A stretch of 56,938 nucleotides of DNA from CAZFCK01 sp964517355 (GTDB lineage Bacteria; Desulfobacterota; Desulfovibrionia; Desulfovibrionales; Desulfovibrionaceae), in contig CAZFCK010000002.1 of the NCBI GenBank assembly GCA_964517355.1, positions 1-56,938 of the forward strand, given 5' to 3'. Shown one piece after another: positions 32,394 to 40,532 of the stretch (within the stretch, counting starts at the first letter, position 1; the number at the start of each line of letters is the position of its first letter). The notes under the pieces were generated by a model. It did no database searches. It saw only the letters and a program-made list of their open reading frames with translations, and was not told where the DNA came from. Both the position numbers and the translations under genes were made by a program.

Positions 32394-34049
32394 TTATGAT
32401 TTTCTGAGCATCCACCATTGCTGTGCGATGGAGAGGACGTTATTCGCCAACCAGTAGATAACCAACCCCGCGGGAAAGTTCAAGAAAATGAACGTGAAAA
32501 AGATGGGCATGAACAGCATGATCTTAGCCTGCGTGGGATCGCCAGGCGAAGGAGTCATTTTTTGCTGTAAAAACATGGTGGCGCCCATAACGATCGGGGT
32601 AATATAATAGGGATCCTTGGCTGAAAGGTCGGCGAGCCAGATCATATCGGTAAAAGGCAGATGAGTAATGAATGGGGCGTGCCTGAGTTCCAGAGAATTG
32701 AGCAACGCCTGATAGAGGCCGATGAAAACGGGAATCTGGAGAAGCATGGGCACACAGCCGCCGGCTGGGTTGACCTTGTAGGTTTTATAGAGACTCATCA
32801 TCTCTTCATTCATTTTTTGGCGGTCGTTTTTGTATTTCTCCCGTATTTTGCTCATCATTGGCTGAAGCTTTTTCATCTGGTTCATGGACTTGTAACTTTT
32901 ATGGGAGAGCGGCCAGAGGATGATCTTGATGATGATCGTAAGGATAATAATGGCCACGCCGTAGTTGCCCACGAAAGTGTCGATGATGTTGAGCGCCAGC
33001 ACAAGGGGTTTGGCGATGAAATCGAACCAGCCGAGATTGACGGCTTTGCTCAGGTCGTTGGGCGCCTCTTCGAGGATCTCCTGCTTTTTAGGACCGAGGA
33101 AGTAACTGCAGGAATAGGTTTTCTCGCTCTGGGGTTCAATGCTGCCCAAGGGAACTTCCAAAACGAGGCGGAACACGCCGTCCACCAGCCGCGCACGGAA
33201 AATGGCGGCCTCCGCATCGGCGGAGTTCTCTTGCGGCAGGAGGGCGAGCAGGAAGTAATTAGAGTTGAGACCGCCCCATTTCACACCTTGGTCGCGGGTG
33301 AACCATGCCTGCTGGAGGTCTTCCCTGTCGTTTTCTTCGTCGAGACCTTGCTGCGTGAGGGTCGCGACGCGGGTGATGTTGTACTTGTCGTCTTCGCTGG
33401 TGAGGCTGGAAGCGTTGAGAGTGAAGCCCAGTGTGCCTTTCAGGCGATTGGCGCTGTTGTTTCGCAACGAGACCACTTCATCGATAAGATAGGAATCGGC
33501 ATTGAAGCTCAGTATGCGGGTAATGGTCACATCGCCGAGTTTTCCCGTAAAGGTGAGTGTGCCGTCGGCGTTTGCCGAAGTGTCGAGCTTGAGGCTTTTT
33601 TGCGCCACATCCTGCCATACGGGGTCACCGCCGACGAGCAATTCCAATGGGCGGGTCAGGGCCGCGTTTTGGCTGATAAGGTTGACGTCGGGCGAGTCGG
33701 GTTTGATGGTGGCTTTGTACTCATGCAATTTGAAAGAAGTGAGAATGCCCCCATCGGAATTGAAGACGGCGGTATACAGCGGGGTGGTGACGGTTATGTC
33801 GCGTCCAGTAAGAGCACGCGCTTTCGCAGGGGTTTCGTCTTGCCCGAATTCCACGGAAGGACTGGCCGGTTCGGCGTTCAGTCCCACGGCGTCGGTTTGC
33901 GCATCCGTTTGGGAGGTTGTTGCGGTTGTTTTATTTTGTTCCTGGGTAGCCTGCGGTTTGGGAACATATTTGGGTTGAAAAAAATAGGTCCAGACGCCCA
34001 ATACGATCATTGAAAGGGCGATGGCGAGGATAACGCGTTTCAGGTCCAT
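32394..34049 (-). CDS. yidC: Membrane protein insertase YidC
   Basis: A 551-residue Gram-negative-type YidC (with the large periplasmic domain) that inserts and folds inner-membrane proteins with or without SecYEG. An N-terminal signal anchor, VILAIALSMIVLGVWTYFF, is followed by the P1 beta domain (about 70-340). The insertase core is near KPLVLALNIIDTFVGNYGVA, with SHKSYKSMNQMKKLQPMM in the cytoplasmic hairpin. Start 34047-34049 is chosen because translation upstream of it runs back through yidD. Confidence 0.95.
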   Translation of the reverse strand: MDLKRVILAIALSMIVLGVWTYFFQPKYVPKPQATQEQNKTTATTSQTDAQTDAVGLNAEPASPSVEFGQDETPAKARALTGRDITVTTPLYTAVFNSDGGILTSFKLHEYKATIKPDSPDVNLISQNAALTRPLELLVGGDPVWQDVAQKSLKLDTSANADGTLTFTGKLGDVTITRILSFNADSYLIDEVVSLRNNSANRLKGTLGFTLNASSLTSEDDKYNITRVATLTQQGLDEENDREDLQQAWFTRDQGVKWGGLNSNYFLLALLPQENSADAEAAIFRARLVDGVFRLVLEVPLGSIEPQSEKTYSCSYFLGPKKQEILEEAPNDLSKAVNLGWFDFIAKPLVLALNIIDTFVGNYGVAIIILTIIIKIILWPLSHKSYKSMNQMKKLQPMMSKIREKYKNDRQKMNEEMMSLYKTYKVNPAGGCVPMLLQIPVFIGLYQALLNSLELRHAPFITHLPFTDMIWLADLSAKDPYYITPIVMGATMFLQQKMTPSPGDPTQAKIMLFMPIFFTFIFLNFPAGLVIYWLANNVLSIAQQWWMLRKS

Positions 34050-34059
34050 AAGCGCTTGA

Positions 34060-34329
34060 TCACTCCTCGTTTGGCGCGGTGGCGTGTGCGCTGGGGGGTT
34101 GTATAAAAAGAGAGAAGGTCTCCGGCACGGGATCGAAGCCTCCCTTGAAAAACGGATTGCAACGGGCCAGGCGTCTGACGGCGAGCAACCCGCCCTTGAA
34201 GACGCCAAAACGCGTAACAGCCTCCAATGCGTATTCCGAGCAGGTTGGCTGGAATCTGCACGCGGGAGGCAAAAATGGTGAAATGCAATATTTGTAGGCC
34301 TTCAAGGCCAGGGCAACAATACTGCGCAT
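34060..34329 (-). CDS. yidD: Membrane protein insertion efficiency factor YidD
   Basis: 89 residues with the family signature CRFQPTCSEYALEAVTRFG after an amphipathic N-terminal helix (YKYCISPFLPP), then the conserved RRLARCNPFFKGGFDPVP. YidD is a small peripheral membrane protein that assists YidC. It is placed between rnpA (23 bases upstream) and yidC (10 bases downstream), as usual. Confidence 0.93.
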   Translation of the reverse strand: MRSIVALALKAYKYCISPFLPPACRFQPTCSEYALEAVTRFGVFKGGLLAVRRLARCNPFFKGGFDPVPETFSLFIQPPSAHATAPNEE

Positions 34330-34352
34330 ACGGTCAATCGTGTCCTAGGAGG

Positions 34353-34772
34353 TCACGGTGCGTTGCCATCGCCGAGGGTCGAGGTGGTTGCCTGGCCATG
34401 AAACTGCTGGCGGGCAGCCATGGCGGCTTTTTGCACAACAGGCAGAAGTTCCTCCGTCACGCCGTGATACGTGAGCAGGGAAACGTCAATGCCTCGTTTG
34501 GGAACAAAGACCACATCCAAACCTGTGCCAAAAACGCCTTTATTGCACCGAAAAAATTCCCGAATCAGCCTTTTGACCCTGTTACGCTGCACAGCGTTCC
34601 CCGTCTTCTTGCCCACACCGGTACCACAACGCGAAGGCATGGCGGCATTCGGCCTGGGCAAGATGAAGACGATGAAACGCTTGGAAAATATGCGACGCCC
34701 CTGGGCGTAGCAGGCCGCGAACTCCGGCCTTCGCAGCAGCCGGTGTTCTCGGGGATGGGCTAAACAGCTAAT
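34353..34772 (-). CDS. rnpA: Ribonuclease P protein component, start codon non-standard
   Basis: RnpA binds the RNase P RNA and helps it remove tRNA 5' leaders. The signature GKKTGNAVQRNRVKRLIREF is intact. Upstream of the first usable TTG (34659-34661) the same frame still reads as RnpA: REHRLLRRPEFAACYAQGRR and IFSKRFIVFIL. This N-terminal part includes the usual leader-binding region, so the gene must start earlier. The frame is open back to a TAA at 34776-34778 with no ATG, GTG or TTG. The ATT at 34770-34772, with AAAGGT inside rpmH nine bases before it, is the best candidate; CTG at 34737-34739 is another. The gene then overlaps rpmH by 13 bases. Confidence 0.8.
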   Translation of the reverse strand: MSCLAHPREHRLLRRPEFAACYAQGRRIFSKRFIVFILPRPNAAMPSRCGTGVGKKTGNAVQRNRVKRLIREFFRCNKGVFGTGLDVVFVPKRGIDVSLLTYHGVTEELLPVVQKAAMAARQQFHGQATTSTLGDGNAP

Positions 34773-34897
34773 CTTTTACGACCTTTGGCCCGACGGTTGC
34801 GAAGAACGGCACGTCCCGCCTTGGTCCGCGAGCGGACGAGAAAGCCGTGCGTACGCTTTCTTCTGGTCGTACTGGGCTGGTATGTACGCTTACTCAT
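34760..34897 (-). CDS. rpmH: 50S ribosomal protein L34
   Basis: 45 residues, fully typical L34: MSKRTYQPSTTRRKRTHGFL at the N-terminus and a basic RNRRAKGRKRL end. The start at 34895-34897 follows GGAAAGGAG. It is the first gene of the minus-strand ribosome/insertase cluster. A weak minus-strand promoter candidate, TTGCAC (35006-35011) with TAAGGT 17 bases on, lies about 90 bases upstream. Confidence 0.97.
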   Translation of the reverse strand: MSKRTYQPSTTRRKRTHGFLVRSRTKAGRAVLRNRRAKGRKRLAV

Positions 34898-35112
34898 GAT
34901 ACAACTCCTTTCCAAAAATAGCAGAACTTGGTAACCAAATGAGTTCACGCCGTCAATGGCGCGTGCATAAAACAAAAAAAGAACCTTACACACATCTACG
35001 GTATTGTGCAAGATATCTTTTGTCCCGAAGGCCTGGAAAAGCGGCATTGACGCACCGTATAAAAAGTGAAATATCTTTGCATGGTCCAAGGTCTCGTAAT
35101 CAGGAGGGCGAC

Positions 35113-36498
35113 ATGTTGTTTTGCAGGGATGTGCGGCATCGTGTCCGGATATTTTTTGTGCTGGTGTTTGCGGGGGGACTGCTGCTGGCCGCAGGGGGCG
35201 TGGTGCCGGCAGCTGAGGATTCGCACGGGCCTGAGCCGTTGCGCGTGCTTTATCTCCAGCTTGAAGGGCCTGTCACGCCGGCGCAGGCCGATCTTTTGGA
35301 TGAAGGGATACACGCCGCCACAACACAAGGGGCGAAAGTTTTACTTCTTCGTCTCGATACGCCCGGCGGACTCGTGGATTCCATGCGCGACATGGTGAAA
35401 AGCATGCTGAACGCTCCCATACCTGTCGCCGTGTGGGTGGGACCTTCAGGCGCCCATGCCGCTAGCGCCGGCGTGTTCCTCGTTGCCGCTTCGAATATCG
35501 CCGCAATGGCGCCGCAGACGACTATCGGCGCGGCGTCTCCTGTCGACATCCAGGGCGGGAACGTGCCCGAGACCATGGCCCGCAAGGTGAAAAACGACCT
35601 CATGGGGCTTTTGCGCGGCGTCACGCGCGCCAAGGGGCGCAATCTGGACTGGTATGAACGCTCCGTGGAGGATGCCGTCAGCGCTACGGCGCAGGAAGCC
35701 GTGATGGAGCGCGTTGTGGAATTTGTGGCAAAGAATCCGCAGGATTTTTTGGCCCAGGCCGGCAGCAGGGGGATTGGATTTCATGGAACCGTCTTGCATT
35801 TCAGCGTGGACCAGGTTGAGATGATCACCCATGAACCAGGCATGCGCTATCGTTTTCTTTCCTGGCTGCTCCATCCGCAGATAGCCTATATCCTTTTATT
35901 GGGCGGCATGGCGGGATTGTTTTTCGAATTGGTAACGCCGGGGGTGGTTCTGCCCGGCGTATTGGGCGGACTCAGCTTGCTGTTGGGACTTTACGCCCTT
36001 TCGGTGCTGCCGACCAACGCCGCCGGAGTGCTGCTCATCCTCTTCGCATTAGTGCTTTTTCTCATGGAATTGAAAATCACGAGTTACGGCCTGCTGGCCG
36101 TGGCGGGCATCGTGGCCATGTTCGTGGGATCGTTGCTGCTCATAAAACCGGGGCAAGGGTTTGAGCAATTGCCCCTGCGCATGGTGGTGGTCACGGTGGG
36201 AGGGGTGGCAGTGTTGGTGGGGGGGTGTCTTTTTTTTATGATGCGCTCCATGGTGAAACCGCCGGCCACGGGCAGAGAGGCAATGGCCGGGGCGCCGGTG
36301 GAAGTGCGGCAATGGCAGGGGCGCGCGGGGCAGGTGTTTTGCCAGGGCGCATTGTGGAGCGCCTATAGCCGGCAGCCGCTTGTGTTTGCCAAAGGGGAAA
36401 AGGCGCGAATCATCGGCATCGACGGCCTGAAGTTGGAGATAGAACCGCAACGGGACAGCGTTTCCACAGCCGACGCGGTCCTCGACTCTAAGGAGTGA
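35113..36498 (+). CDS. NfeD-family membrane serine protease (ClpP-class)
   Basis: A 461-residue long-form NfeD. It has a signal/anchor (about 10-30), then a ClpP-like protease domain with LDTPGGLVDSMRDMV and SGAHAASAGVFLVAAS, where the ASAG serine is the expected nucleophile. Four membrane helices (about 250-390) and a C-terminal OB-fold domain follow. Members cleave the C-terminus of stomatin-like partners and influence membrane organisation. The stomatin gene directly follows (AAGGAG inside the NfeD stop region). The start at 35113 has AGGAGG. It is divergent from rpmH. Confidence 0.9.
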   Translation: MLFCRDVRHRVRIFFVLVFAGGLLLAAGGVVPAAEDSHGPEPLRVLYLQLEGPVTPAQADLLDEGIHAATTQGAKVLLLRLDTPGGLVDSMRDMVKSMLNAPIPVAVWVGPSGAHAASAGVFLVAASNIAAMAPQTTIGAASPVDIQGGNVPETMARKVKNDLMGLLRGVTRAKGRNLDWYERSVEDAVSATAQEAVMERVVEFVAKNPQDFLAQAGSRGIGFHGTVLHFSVDQVEMITHEPGMRYRFLSWLLHPQIAYILLLGGMAGLFFELVTPGVVLPGVLGGLSLLLGLYALSVLPTNAAGVLLILFALVLFLMELKITSYGLLAVAGIVAMFVGSLLLIKPGQGFEQLPLRMVVVTVGGVAVLVGGCLFFMMRSMVKPPATGREAMAGAPVEVRQWQGRAGQVFCQGALWSAYSRQPLVFAKGEKARIIGIDGLKLEIEPQRDSVSTADAVLDSKE

Positions 36499-36501
36499 TG
36501 T

Positions 36502-37278
36502 ATGATTACCTATTTGCCCATCGGACTCATTATCATCGCTTTTCTTTTCGCAAGCCTTAAAGTGCTCAACGAGTACGAGCGCGCCGTTATTTTCAGACTC
36601 GGACGGGTGATCAAGGCGAAAGGTCCCGGATTGATAATCCTGATTCCGGTTGTAGACCGCATGGTGCGGGTAAGTTTGCGTGTCAAGACATTGGACGTGC
36701 CGAACCAGGACGTGATTACCCGCGACAATGTGAGCATCAAGGTGAACGCGGTGGTGTATTTCCGGGTCATCGCCCCGACAAGTTCCATTCTCGAAGTCGA
36801 GGATTATCTTTTCGCCACCTCGCAATTGGCGCAGACTACCTTGCGCAGCGTATGCGGCGGCGTTGAATTGGACGAAATTCTTTCACATCGCGAGGAAGTC
36901 AATTCGCGTTTGCAATCCATTCTGGACCAGCAAACGGATGTCTGGGGTATCAAAGTCAGCTCAGTGGAACTCAAGCATATCGATTTGCCGCAAGAAATGC
37001 AGCGCGCCATGGCCAAACAAGCGGAAGCGGAAAGAGAACGCCGTGCCAAGGTCATCAATGCGGAAGGTGAATTCCAGGCCGCGGAGCGGTTGACCCAGGC
37101 CGCCCAGATTATCAGCCGGCATCCTGAAGCGTTGCAGTTGCGGTATCTGCAAACCATGCGCGAGATGAGCTCCGAGAGCAAGTCCACCGTGATACCGTTG
37201 CCTCTGGATCTTCTGGGGCTGCGCCTGGGAGGCGCGAATACCGGCGTCGCGTCAGCCCAAAACAAGGAAGGGATCTAA
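36502..37278 (+). CDS. SPFH/stomatin-like protein (slipin)
   Basis: 258 residues. An N-terminal membrane helix (ITYLPIGLIIIAFLFASL) is followed by a Band 7/SPFH domain: NEYERAVIFRLGRVIKAKGP, TLDVPNQDVITRDNVSIKVN and VELKHIDLPQEMQRAMAKQA. It ends in a helical tail. It assembles in membrane microdomains and is the usual partner of NfeD proteases; the two genes are three bases apart and translationally linked. Confidence 0.93.
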   Translation: MITYLPIGLIIIAFLFASLKVLNEYERAVIFRLGRVIKAKGPGLIILIPVVDRMVRVSLRVKTLDVPNQDVITRDNVSIKVNAVVYFRVIAPTSSILEVEDYLFATSQLAQTTLRSVCGGVELDEILSHREEVNSRLQSILDQQTDVWGIKVSSVELKHIDLPQEMQRAMAKQAEAERERRAKVINAEGEFQAAERLTQAAQIISRHPEALQLRYLQTMREMSSESKSTVIPLPLDLLGLRLGGANTGVASAQNKEGI

Positions 37279-37304
37279 GGAGCAGGCCCTTTATGGTGCC
37301 GGAG

Positions 37305-37466
37305 TATCACTTCGAACGAAAAGAAAAAAGAATAAAGTCAGGGGCTTTCGCGCCCGCACGACGACCAGAGGAGGCCCCTGGACGCCGGAAAAAACGACTA
37401 TTTCATCCTTTTTTACATAAATTCAAAGTATTATAGTGTATGCTCAACCCGAAAAATCGAGTTGAG
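37305..37466 (-). repeat. Family A structured repeat
   Basis: Copy 7, full length, minus orientation. It runs from the cgaacgaaaagaaaaaag side through both hairpins (first with one G-T wobble, CCAGGGG/CCTCTGG) to the end that mirrors CTCGATTTTTCGGG. Confidence 0.85.
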
Positions 37467-37615
37467 AAAAAGCGGACCGGGAGGAAACCTTTGTCACATA
37501 CAGAGGATTTCCCCGGTTTCTTTTTTCATCATCATTAAATGACGGGATGTTGGGGCGTGTACCGCAACTCCATAGATGTATTTTTGCAGTGATTTGATAT
37601 TATACAAAATCCAGC
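37467..37615. other. Repeat-rich spacer
   Basis: Contains an imperfect GC hairpin (accgggaggaaacctttg ... ggatttccccggt, about 37476-37515) followed by TTCTTTTTT, which could be a terminator for the nfeD-slipin operon. No gene is seen. Confidence 0.4.
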
Positions 37616-37722
37616 CCTAGAGCATCTCACGCTTGAAAAGCGCTAGATGCTCTTATGCATTTAACTGGAACAATTGGAAATTGTTTCAGGGGAGAGCCTT
37701 GTTTTAAGGCGAAAATGCGCTA
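37616..37722 (+). repeat. Family B structured repeat
   Basis: Copy 7, close to consensus: TAGAGCATCTCACGCTTGAA at the start, second stem with atttaactgg changes, third stem GCCTTG-ttt-TAAGGC. Confidence 0.85.
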
Positions 37723-37965
37723 ACCAATGGAGATGGCGCGTTATGCTGATTTCTTCTCCCTGGCATCTTCGTTGCATTGATGTCGCCACGTGGAGTGGAG
37801 GACCGTGGCTTGAGGAGTTGGGTGTCAAGAAAAGGTGTCAAAAGGATGTCGTTAAACGTTACAAAGCCGTCCACTCCAGCCGAAATGCGGGCGGGTATGG
37901 TGGTGAAGAAAAAATCGCGTTACCGATTTTTTCCGGCACGCTCATAAAAAAATCCCGGACGCACC

Positions 37966-38178
37966 GTGCGACGGTCAGTGCGAGAACTCTTTCCTAAATG
38001 GACTTATGCAGTCCTTCCAATGCTTTTTGTGTTAGTTCTCTTCATGATCGCGCCGTCACATGTGCTCCAGGTCTACTCTAAATTTAAGTCGCAATCACTT
38101 AACGTCAAGGTGACGGCAGAAGACAGGAGAGAGGGAAATGGCACGAGTGTTGCTACATTAAGTCTAAATTTTTTCTAG
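37966..38178 (+). CDS. Doubtful small membrane protein
   Basis: A 70-codon frame from a GTG at 37966, without a recognisable ribosome binding site. One strong hydrophobic helix (YAVLPMLFVLVLFMIA) is followed by a polar tail (NVKVTAEDRREGNGTSVATL). The helix and plausible tail are the only support. It may be a remnant of a larger gene or a real small membrane protein. Confidence 0.25.
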   Translation: MRRSVRELFPKWTYAVLPMLFVLVLFMIAPSHVLQVYSKFKSQSLNVKVTAEDRREGNGTSVATLSLNFF

Positions 38179-38236
38179 AAAAAGTTCGGACATATTGTGG
38201 ATACTGTTGAGTCACGATGGGATATGCGAGGCAGAG

Positions 38237-38512
38237 ATGAACGGGGTCGCCATGGAACACTGTGCCCCGGCAGACTTTTCAAATAAGATTTTCTCCTATG
38301 ACAACCGGGGGATTCGCGTGACAAGCATCTTTAAAGAAACAGTGGAAGACAAGTCTCTCACCATGTGTATCCATACTGATAACGAACGCGAATATGCGCT
38401 GTCCGTTCACGGGGGATGCCGGGATTATCGCAGAGAAGGGTTTACCAGCTGGTTTGACGCTTATGACCACGGAAAGCGGGTCTTGGCCTGGGTATGCGGG
38501 GTGCGGCAATGA
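38237..38512 (+). CDS. Small protein of unknown function
   Basis: 91 residues from the ATG at 38237, with CGAGG about six bases upstream; the same frame is open from a GTG at 38195. It has mixed alpha/beta character with IFSYDNRGIRVTSIFKETVE and FTSWFDAYDHGKRVLAWVCG. The base composition is close to neighbouring genes. No family was recognised. It may belong with the preceding doubtful frame. Confidence 0.4.
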   Translation: MNGVAMEHCAPADFSNKIFSYDNRGIRVTSIFKETVEDKSLTMCIHTDNEREYALSVHGGCRDYRREGFTSWFDAYDHGKRVLAWVCGVRQ

Positions 38513-38654
38513 TTGCTATGGTGTCATGCCCTGTACGCCGCACATGCCGCGAGGGGAATATAGGAGCGACGCCGCGGTCGTGCGTGAGGAGCGTAACGCC
38601 CCACGTGACGAATGCCGCTGTGGGATGTTTTCCCCCGCACTCCTCTCTTCAAGC

Positions 38655-39311
38655 CTATGGAGTGTCTTTTTTCAAGCGTTGCACGTCCAGCAGATGATTT
38701 TCAAGATTTGTGGTGTAAACGAGCAGGAGTTCCCCTTGTTCCCGTTGATGGCGCCGAACGGTGAACAAGTCGTACAGCAGGAGCGCGTCCGGAGCTTGCC
38801 AAATGTACCAGGTGTCTTCAATGTTTTCTGGCTCTCCAAAGAGTTCCGTCACCTTTTTCAGATAGTCGTCCGGGGAATTGACAAGAATTCGTAGCGCAAT
38901 GGGATGATTGATGAATTCTGAAAAGTAGAATGTGGCTTTGGCGAATTCGATGTCGTCGTATCGGGCTTCCAAGGGGATCGTACGGATTTGGGGCACGTTA
39001 TTCCAGACGGGATCGATGCAACGGCCTATGGTGGACCAAAGTTGTTTGAAAACCTCGGATTTGCCCAACAGCTCGTTCCAGGATTCGGAAAGTCTATCGC
39101 CGAACACATTGTTGCACCAGCATCCGGTACAATAACATTGCATATTAATAGTAAAATCTTCGTATTCGGCTTTGCGCGTGGGGTCGATTTCTGATTGGGC
39201 ATCAACTCCCAGAAAACCGAAGGGCGCATTCTCCTGTGCATACACCTGGCCGGGCGCAATACCAAGCAGCGATAACAGCAGAAGAAAGTAGGGTAATGCG
39301 TTTCTGTTCAT
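38655..39311 (-). CDS. Exported protein of unknown function with Cys cluster
   Basis: 218 residues. A signal peptide (PYFLLLLSLLGIAPGQVYA) with likely cleavage before QENAP is followed by a region with four closely spaced cysteines (MQCYCTGCWCNNVFGDR), then a soluble domain rich in aromatic residues (AKATFYFSEF, WYIWQAPDALLLYDLFTVRR). The cysteine cluster could bind a metal or form disulphides in the periplasm. The start is uncertain because no ribosome binding site is clear; the ATG at 39309-39311 gives the best signal peptide. Confidence 0.65.
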   Translation of the reverse strand: MNRNALPYFLLLLSLLGIAPGQVYAQENAPFGFLGVDAQSEIDPTRKAEYEDFTINMQCYCTGCWCNNVFGDRLSESWNELLGKSEVFKQLWSTIGRCIDPVWNNVPQIRTIPLEARYDDIEFAKATFYFSEFINHPIALRILVNSPDDYLKKVTELFGEPENIEDTWYIWQAPDALLLYDLFTVRRHQREQGELLLVYTTNLENHLLDVQRLKKDTP

Positions 39312-39648
39312 GATGCATCGCTGAGAGCACAAAGTCAGGGCTGTTGTCAAGTACGGAGGGCTCCGTAGCGAGACGCCTGTCTTGACGCCTCAAGGGCTCT
39401 GGCCTATAAAAATCAGTTTGTAAAATGTTTCTCGAAAGGGGGCTGAGCGGCCTTACGGCGTCTGCCCGTTCATTCGTAGTTGCGGTATTCGTATTTTCAG
39501 AACGGAATGACCTTGATTTCAGGTGAGGCGGCTGCGTGGCCGTAGCCTTTATGGTAAATTGAGCAACTACCACGTTGCGCAGCGATAATGATGCGCATTT
39601 TGTTTTCCCAGAACTATCCACCCTTTTTTCGATGCCGGGAGAAACGTC
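39312..39648. other. Divergent intergenic region
   Basis: 337 bases between the exported protein gene (minus) and the amino acid binding protein gene (plus). No repeat of the families above, no gene and no clear promoter pair was found; regulatory sequences for both genes must lie here. Confidence 0.35.
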
Positions 39649-40482
39649 ATGAACCGCCTATTAACCCTACTTTTTATCTCGCTGAGCTGTGTGGTTGCAA
39701 GCATTACTCTGCAGGAAACGTTTTGCTTTGCGGCCGGTAAGTTGCAGGAGGTGAGGGCACGCGGCGAATTGCTCTGCGGTGTTAACGACAGTATTGTGCC
39801 GTTTGGGTTCATCGATGAAACATCTAACGACATTGTGGGATTTGACGTAGATATCTGCAAGGCCGTTGCGGATGCCATCGGCGTGCGCCTCAAGCTGGTG
39901 CCGGTCACTTCTGTGGACCGCATCCCGCAATTGTTGCAGGGAGCCGTGGATTTAGTGGCCGCAACCATGACGCATAAATTTGATCGTGAAGAACTGATCG
40001 ATTTTTCCATCACGTATTTTATGGACGGGCAGAAACTGTTGGTGCCCCGCAAATCCGATATTCGGGGGGTGGCCGACCTCGCAGGCAAGAAAGTGGGCAC
40101 CGTGATGGGCACCACATCTGAAAAGAATATCAAGATGGCGCAGCCCCAATGTTCTGTCTTTGCCTATGATACAATGCCCCAAGCCTTTGTGGCCATGAAG
40201 AACGGAGAAGTGGACGCCGTGACCAGCGATTCCCTGGTGTTGCTTGGCCTCAAGCTTGTGGATGAAAATCCCGGCGAGTGGGTGATAACTGAAGAATTTT
40301 TTTCCAGAGAACCATACGCGATTGGCGTTTTGGAGAATGATTCCGACTTTCGAGATGTTGTGAATAAAACTTTGGCCGATTTGTGGACAAATGGCGGCTA
40401 TGCCAAAATTTACAACAAGTGGTTCGGTCCCGACAGCAAATACCACACTCCGTTGCAGTGGGAGATGTCGGTCTGGCCGTGA
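39649..40482 (+). CDS. Polar amino acid ABC transporter substrate-binding protein
   Basis: A 277-residue periplasmic binding protein of the SBP_bac_3 (HisJ/GlnH) family. The signal peptide spans about 1-28 (ending CFAAG). The ligand-domain features are ARGELLCGVNDSIVPFGFID, IVGFDVDICKAVADAIGV, GAVDLVAATMTHKFDREELI, and KTLADLWTNGGYAKIYNKWF near the C-terminus. Ligands are polar amino acids such as glutamate, glutamine or arginine; which one cannot be told. No permease or ATPase genes adjoin it, so it is an orphan. GGGAGAAAC precedes the start. Confidence 0.9.
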   Translation: MNRLLTLLFISLSCVVASITLQETFCFAAGKLQEVRARGELLCGVNDSIVPFGFIDETSNDIVGFDVDICKAVADAIGVRLKLVPVTSVDRIPQLLQGAVDLVAATMTHKFDREELIDFSITYFMDGQKLLVPRKSDIRGVADLAGKKVGTVMGTTSEKNIKMAQPQCSVFAYDTMPQAFVAMKNGEVDAVTSDSLVLLGLKLVDENPGEWVITEEFFSREPYAIGVLENDSDFRDVVNKTLADLWTNGGYAKIYNKWFGPDSKYHTPLQWEMSVWP

Positions 40483-40532
40483 CACGCAAACAAAGCCTGA
40501 CTGCGCGGCAGGTTTTTATGTAAGGAGAGCGC

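Noticed and set aside
32661..34013. A 450-codon plus-strand frame opposite yidC
   Set aside because: Antisense shadow of yidC; low-complexity His/Glu/Val-rich product with no recognisable motif or ribosome binding site.
34898..35112. Possible replication origin near rpmH
   Set aside because: No cluster of DnaA boxes and no dnaA gene was seen in the region between rpmH and the NfeD gene.
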